DNA of 15,112 nt. Source: Lachnospiraceae bacterium. Its GTDB lineage: Bacteria > Bacillota > Clostridia > Lachnospirales > Lachnospiraceae. Position 1 is the first letter of the stretch. Each line of letters begins with the position of its first letter. Shown piece after piece: positions 14,118-15,112 of the stretch. The notes below the pieces were generated by a model, which was not told the origin of the DNA, searched no databases, and saw nothing but the letters and a program-made list of their open reading frames with translations. The stretch covers positions 1 through 15,112 of the forward strand of contig DPZM01000309.1 in the NCBI GenBank assembly GCA_003535955.1, given 5' to 3'. The position numbers and the translations under genes are program-made.

Positions 14118-15112
14118 ATGGGAGCTGACCTGTATACGATAAAACCTGATACCGAGATTACCGGGAAGGTACTCGATGAGGCTTATGACGCCCTTGATAC
14201 AGGGGGACGCCTTGAGATCGTGAGAAAGGGTAAGAAGATAAACTTCCAAAGGGAAGGGATCATGCTTATAAAGGCCGGTTTTATTAATATTGCCCAGGTG
14301 GCGGGTACGGGCGGTAACGGTCAATATATGATAAGCTGTGCCAAGGGCGAACGCAGGGATAAGCTTTTATCGGTAATTGTGCCTCTGTATAATGAGGAGG
14401 CAACGGCCGGTCTTCTTCTTGACAAGCTTCTTAACCGGAAGTGGAACATGCCTGTTGAGTTCGTTATCGTTGAGAGCAACAGCAGGGACAGAACGAGAGA
14501 GATCGCCATGCAGTATAAGGACAGGGAAGACGTTGTTCTTGTGCTTGAGGATAAGCCGGGCGGCAAGGGTAACGGCGTCCTTAACGGGATTAAACATGCG
14601 AGCGGTAATTATATTGCCATTCAGGACGGCGATCTTGAATATGACGTTGAGGATTACGATAAGCTGCTCAAGCCCCTGATCAATGATGAAACCCTCTTTG
14701 TGCTTGGGTCAAGATACAATAAGGATGACTGGCATATGCGAAAGTTCTCGGGCAGCAGGGCCTGGCTTGCCGAATACCTGAATCTGGGACAGACCCTCCT
14801 TACCTGGCTGCTTAATACGGCCTGTGGATGCAGGCTCCAGGATCCCTTTACCATGTATAAGATATTCCACAGGGACTGTATGTACGGGGTGAATTTCGTG
14901 GGCGGTAATTTTGGCCTTGACTGGGAGCTTGTGATACGTTTTATCAGAAAGGGTTATGTTCCGGTCGAACTTCCCATTTCATACAAGGCAAGGTCCTATG
15001 AGGAGGGCAAGCATATAGCCCTCATCGGAACTCCCATTGAAGGTCTTAAGATGCTCTGGCACAGCCGTTTTGCGTCGCAGGTTTATGATTACGGCGACGG
15101 ACATGTAAACAG
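14118..15112 (+). CDS. Family 2 glycosyltransferase (DPM1-like) with an unusual N-terminal extension, cut by right window edge
   Basis: An open frame of 331 codons running off the right edge. Residues about 84-320 form a GT2 (GT-A fold) domain of the polyprenyl-phosphate sugar synthase type: LLSVIVPLYNEE (from L84), FVIVESNSRDRT, KPGGKGNGVLNGI, the metal-binding QDGDLEYD with D170 and D172, a GSRYN segment, and GLDWELVIRFIRKGY followed by ELPISYKAR. Such enzymes usually load a sugar from a nucleotide donor onto a polyprenyl phosphate at the inner membrane face. Residues 1-80 are not part of GT2; they read like the end of a class I methyltransferase fold (ALDTGGRLEIV, then LIKAGFINIAQV and QYMISCAKG). 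ATG 14118 is preferred: AAGGA lies seven bases upstream, whereas ATG 14091 is inside a hairpin and has no ribosome site. GT2 identity is secure; substrate unknown. Confidence 0.87.
   Translation, partial: MGADLYTIKPDTEITGKVLDEAYDALDTGGRLEIVRKGKKINFQREGIMLIKAGFINIAQVAGTGGNGQYMISCAKGERRDKLLSVIVPLYNEEATAGLLLDKLLNRKWNMPVEFVIVESNSRDRTREIAMQYKDREDVVLVLEDKPGGKGNGVLNGIKHASGNYIAIQDGDLEYDVEDYDKLLKPLINDETLFVLGSRYNKDDWHMRKFSGSRAWLAEYLNLGQTLLTWLLNTACGCRLQDPFTMYKIFHRDCMYGVNFVGGNFGLDWELVIRFIRKGYVPVELPISYKARSYEEGKHIALIGTPIEGLKMLWHSRFASQVYDYGDGHVN

Overview
The window looks like a chromosomal segment of a Gram-positive anaerobe of the Clostridia, most likely a Lachnospiraceae member (Butyrivibrio/Roseburia-like). 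This is inferred from the gene set, moderate GC content, strong AGGAGG-type ribosome sites, TG-extended -10 promoters and the style of the dispersed palindromes. No rRNA or tRNA is present to confirm it. All twelve genes lie on the + strand, packed tightly. Two are cut by the window edges: the 4-alpha-glucanotransferase at the left and a family 2 glycosyltransferase at the right.

Region 1 (1-5468): the C-terminal part of MalQ; an N-terminally anchored D-Ala-D-Ala carboxypeptidase with extra extracellular domains; a membrane-anchored SGNH-like protein whose C-terminal tail is Gln/Glu-rich with an uninterrupted run of 15 Gln; and an AlaX-type alanyl-tRNA editing protein. Region 2 (5515-6503): a PaaI-type hotdog thioesterase overlapping a HAD phosphatase by 4 bases (ATGA). 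Region 3 (6532-11087): a multi-pass GT-C-type membrane protein, then an MBOAT O-acyltransferase and a membrane-tethered SGNH protein of the 'GSSH' type. The last two form a plausible two-component system for acylating a cell-surface polymer, analogous in layout to AlgI/AlgJ-X, PatA/PatB or DltB/DltD. Region 4 (11077-11591): a small conserved-looking protein of unknown function with its own good promoter. Region 5 (11592-13946): hflK and hflC, a pair of SPFH membrane proteins expected to form a complex that modulates FtsH. Region 6 (13977-15112): a promoter and a leader of about 105 nt with two consecutive hairpins, then a DPM1-like glycosyltransferase with an unusual N-terminal extension.

The most notable non-coding structure is around hflKC. 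A perfect 16-bp AT-rich inverted repeat and a REP-like palindrome precede hflK. A second, unrelated double-hairpin element sits between hflK and hflC, flanked by a 10-bp perfect direct repeat, TGATCAAAAG. Removing the element and one repeat copy would leave an ordinary 37-base spacer with the hflC ribosome site intact, so this looks like a recognisable miniature-element insertion inside an operon. No CRISPR array, transposase, phage gene, tRNA or rRNA was seen. No complete new defence or biosynthetic system is evident. The best candidates for new biology are the inserted palindromes, the hairpin leader, the poly-Gln envelope protein and the MBOAT/SGNH pair.
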